Assembly: GCA_029574055.1 (NCBI GenBank)
Contig: JAKQBQ010000011.1
Coordinates: 1-7,150 of the forward strand
Direction: 5' to 3'
DNA from: Methanobacteriota archaeon
GTDB lineage: Archaea > Thermoplasmatota > Thermoplasmata > Methanomassiliicoccales > Methanomethylophilaceae
DNA length: 7,150 nt
The first letter of the stretch is position 1; the number at the start of each line of letters is the position of its first letter. Positions 6,787-7,150 of this stretch are shown here, piece by piece. A program made the translations under genes and the position numbers. The notes beneath the pieces are model-generated. The model made no database searches. It worked only from the letters and a program-made list of their open reading frames with translations, and was not told the DNA's origin.

Positions 6787-6810
6787 ATTGAGCACGTATG
6801 CCCTTATGCA

Positions 6811-7150
6811 TCATAGCCTGCCGAATATCTCGTCCAGTATGTACAAGGAACCTTTCACGCCCATCACGGGGCGAGGGAGGAACGAGGCATCCTTCGTAGT
6901 AGGCGCAGATAGATCCACCCCTATGGCGCACTCCCCCATCGCTTCCATGATGCCCGAAGTATTGCCGTCCGCCAACACTACATCTACCTTCTCATACCCT
7001 AAGGGTTTGATGAGTGCTCCTTCCATCCTGTATTTGCTCAGATAGTCCTTCAGAGCGAACATGCTGTCCTTATCCTCGCCTTGCGCAGCCGTAAGCGACA
7101 GCGGTATCATGCCGATATAGCTGTGGAGCCATTTCGTCAGGGGGCACAGG
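6811..7150 (-). CDS. Nitrogenase component-1-like protein, C-terminal part (5' end missing); possibly CfbD
   Basis: The frame has no stop up to the window edge, giving 113 visible codons, so the ATG at 7110 is probably internal. The pattern fits the last lobe of nitrogenase component-1 family proteins (NifD/NifK/NifE/BchB/CfbD): a WLHSYIGMIPLSLTAA segment (the 'eLGm.pv' strand), a DYLSKY helix, the VDVVLADGNTSGIMEAMG strand-turn-helix (the 'pDvvig' position), and the closing RPVMGVKGSLYILDEIF, which matches the usual 'R..mGy.Ga..ll..i' ending. In methanogens lacking nitrogen fixation the common member is CfbD, which reduces and cyclises the nickel tetrapyrrole precursor of F430; that choice is only a guess. 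The conserved cysteines that ligate the cluster would be upstream of the window. It converges on the solute-binding-protein gene. Superfamily assignment is moderate. Confidence 0.55.
   Translation of the reverse strand, partial: LCPLTKWLHSYIGMIPLSLTAAQGEDKDSMFALKDYLSKYRMEGALIKPLGYEKVDVVLADGNTSGIMEAMGECAIGVDLSAPTTKDASFLPRPVMGVKGSLYILDEIFGRL

Overview
The window looks like a stretch of euryarchaeal chromosome. It carries an archaeal-type leucyl-tRNA synthetase, the archaeal termination/RNA-cleavage factor aCPSF1 (FttA) and an archaeal 20S proteasome beta subunit, with TATA-like boxes in front of genes rather than bacterial promoters. The beta subunit resembles Thermoplasma-type subunits, and the partial last gene looks nitrogenase-like, as in the F430 pathway of methanogens. 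A methanogen of the Thermoplasmata side (for example Methanomassiliicoccales) is therefore a reasonable guess, but it is inference and not proven here.

Layout from left to right: (1) positions 1-2265, plus strand, leuS with its 5' end cut off by the window edge. (2) positions 2268-5470, minus strand, three same-direction genes read psmB -> aCPSF1 -> ubiX, with gaps of 52 and 13 bases. ubiX converges on leuS with only 2 bases between the stop codons. (3) positions 5471-5675, a divergent promoter region serving psmB leftward and a solute-binding-protein gene rightward. It holds two TATA-like boxes, a 9-base direct repeat and a perfect 7-12-7 inverted repeat. (4) positions 5676-6755, plus strand, a membrane-anchored substrate-binding protein of the iron-siderophore/cobalamin/metal-chelate type. 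(5) positions 6756-6810, a short convergent spacer with a hairpin that has a T-run on either side, one for each strand. (6) positions 6811-7150, minus strand, the C-terminal part of a nitrogenase component-1-like protein whose 5' end lies outside the window.

The first four genes are housekeeping: aminoacylation, protein degradation, transcript 3'-end formation, and prenylated-flavin supply. The proteasome/aCPSF1 pairing is one I recall from other euryarchaea. The solute-binding protein, its promoter and the nitrogenase-like gene are the more accessory part. If the last gene is CfbD, metal or corrinoid uptake next to tetrapyrrole cofactor synthesis would make sense, but the two genes face each other and are not one operon. 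I see no mobile elements, CRISPR arrays, tRNAs or rRNAs. No clearly new system is visible. The best leads are small: the repeat-containing proteasome propeptide, the operator-like repeats in the divergent promoter, and the two-sided hairpin terminator.
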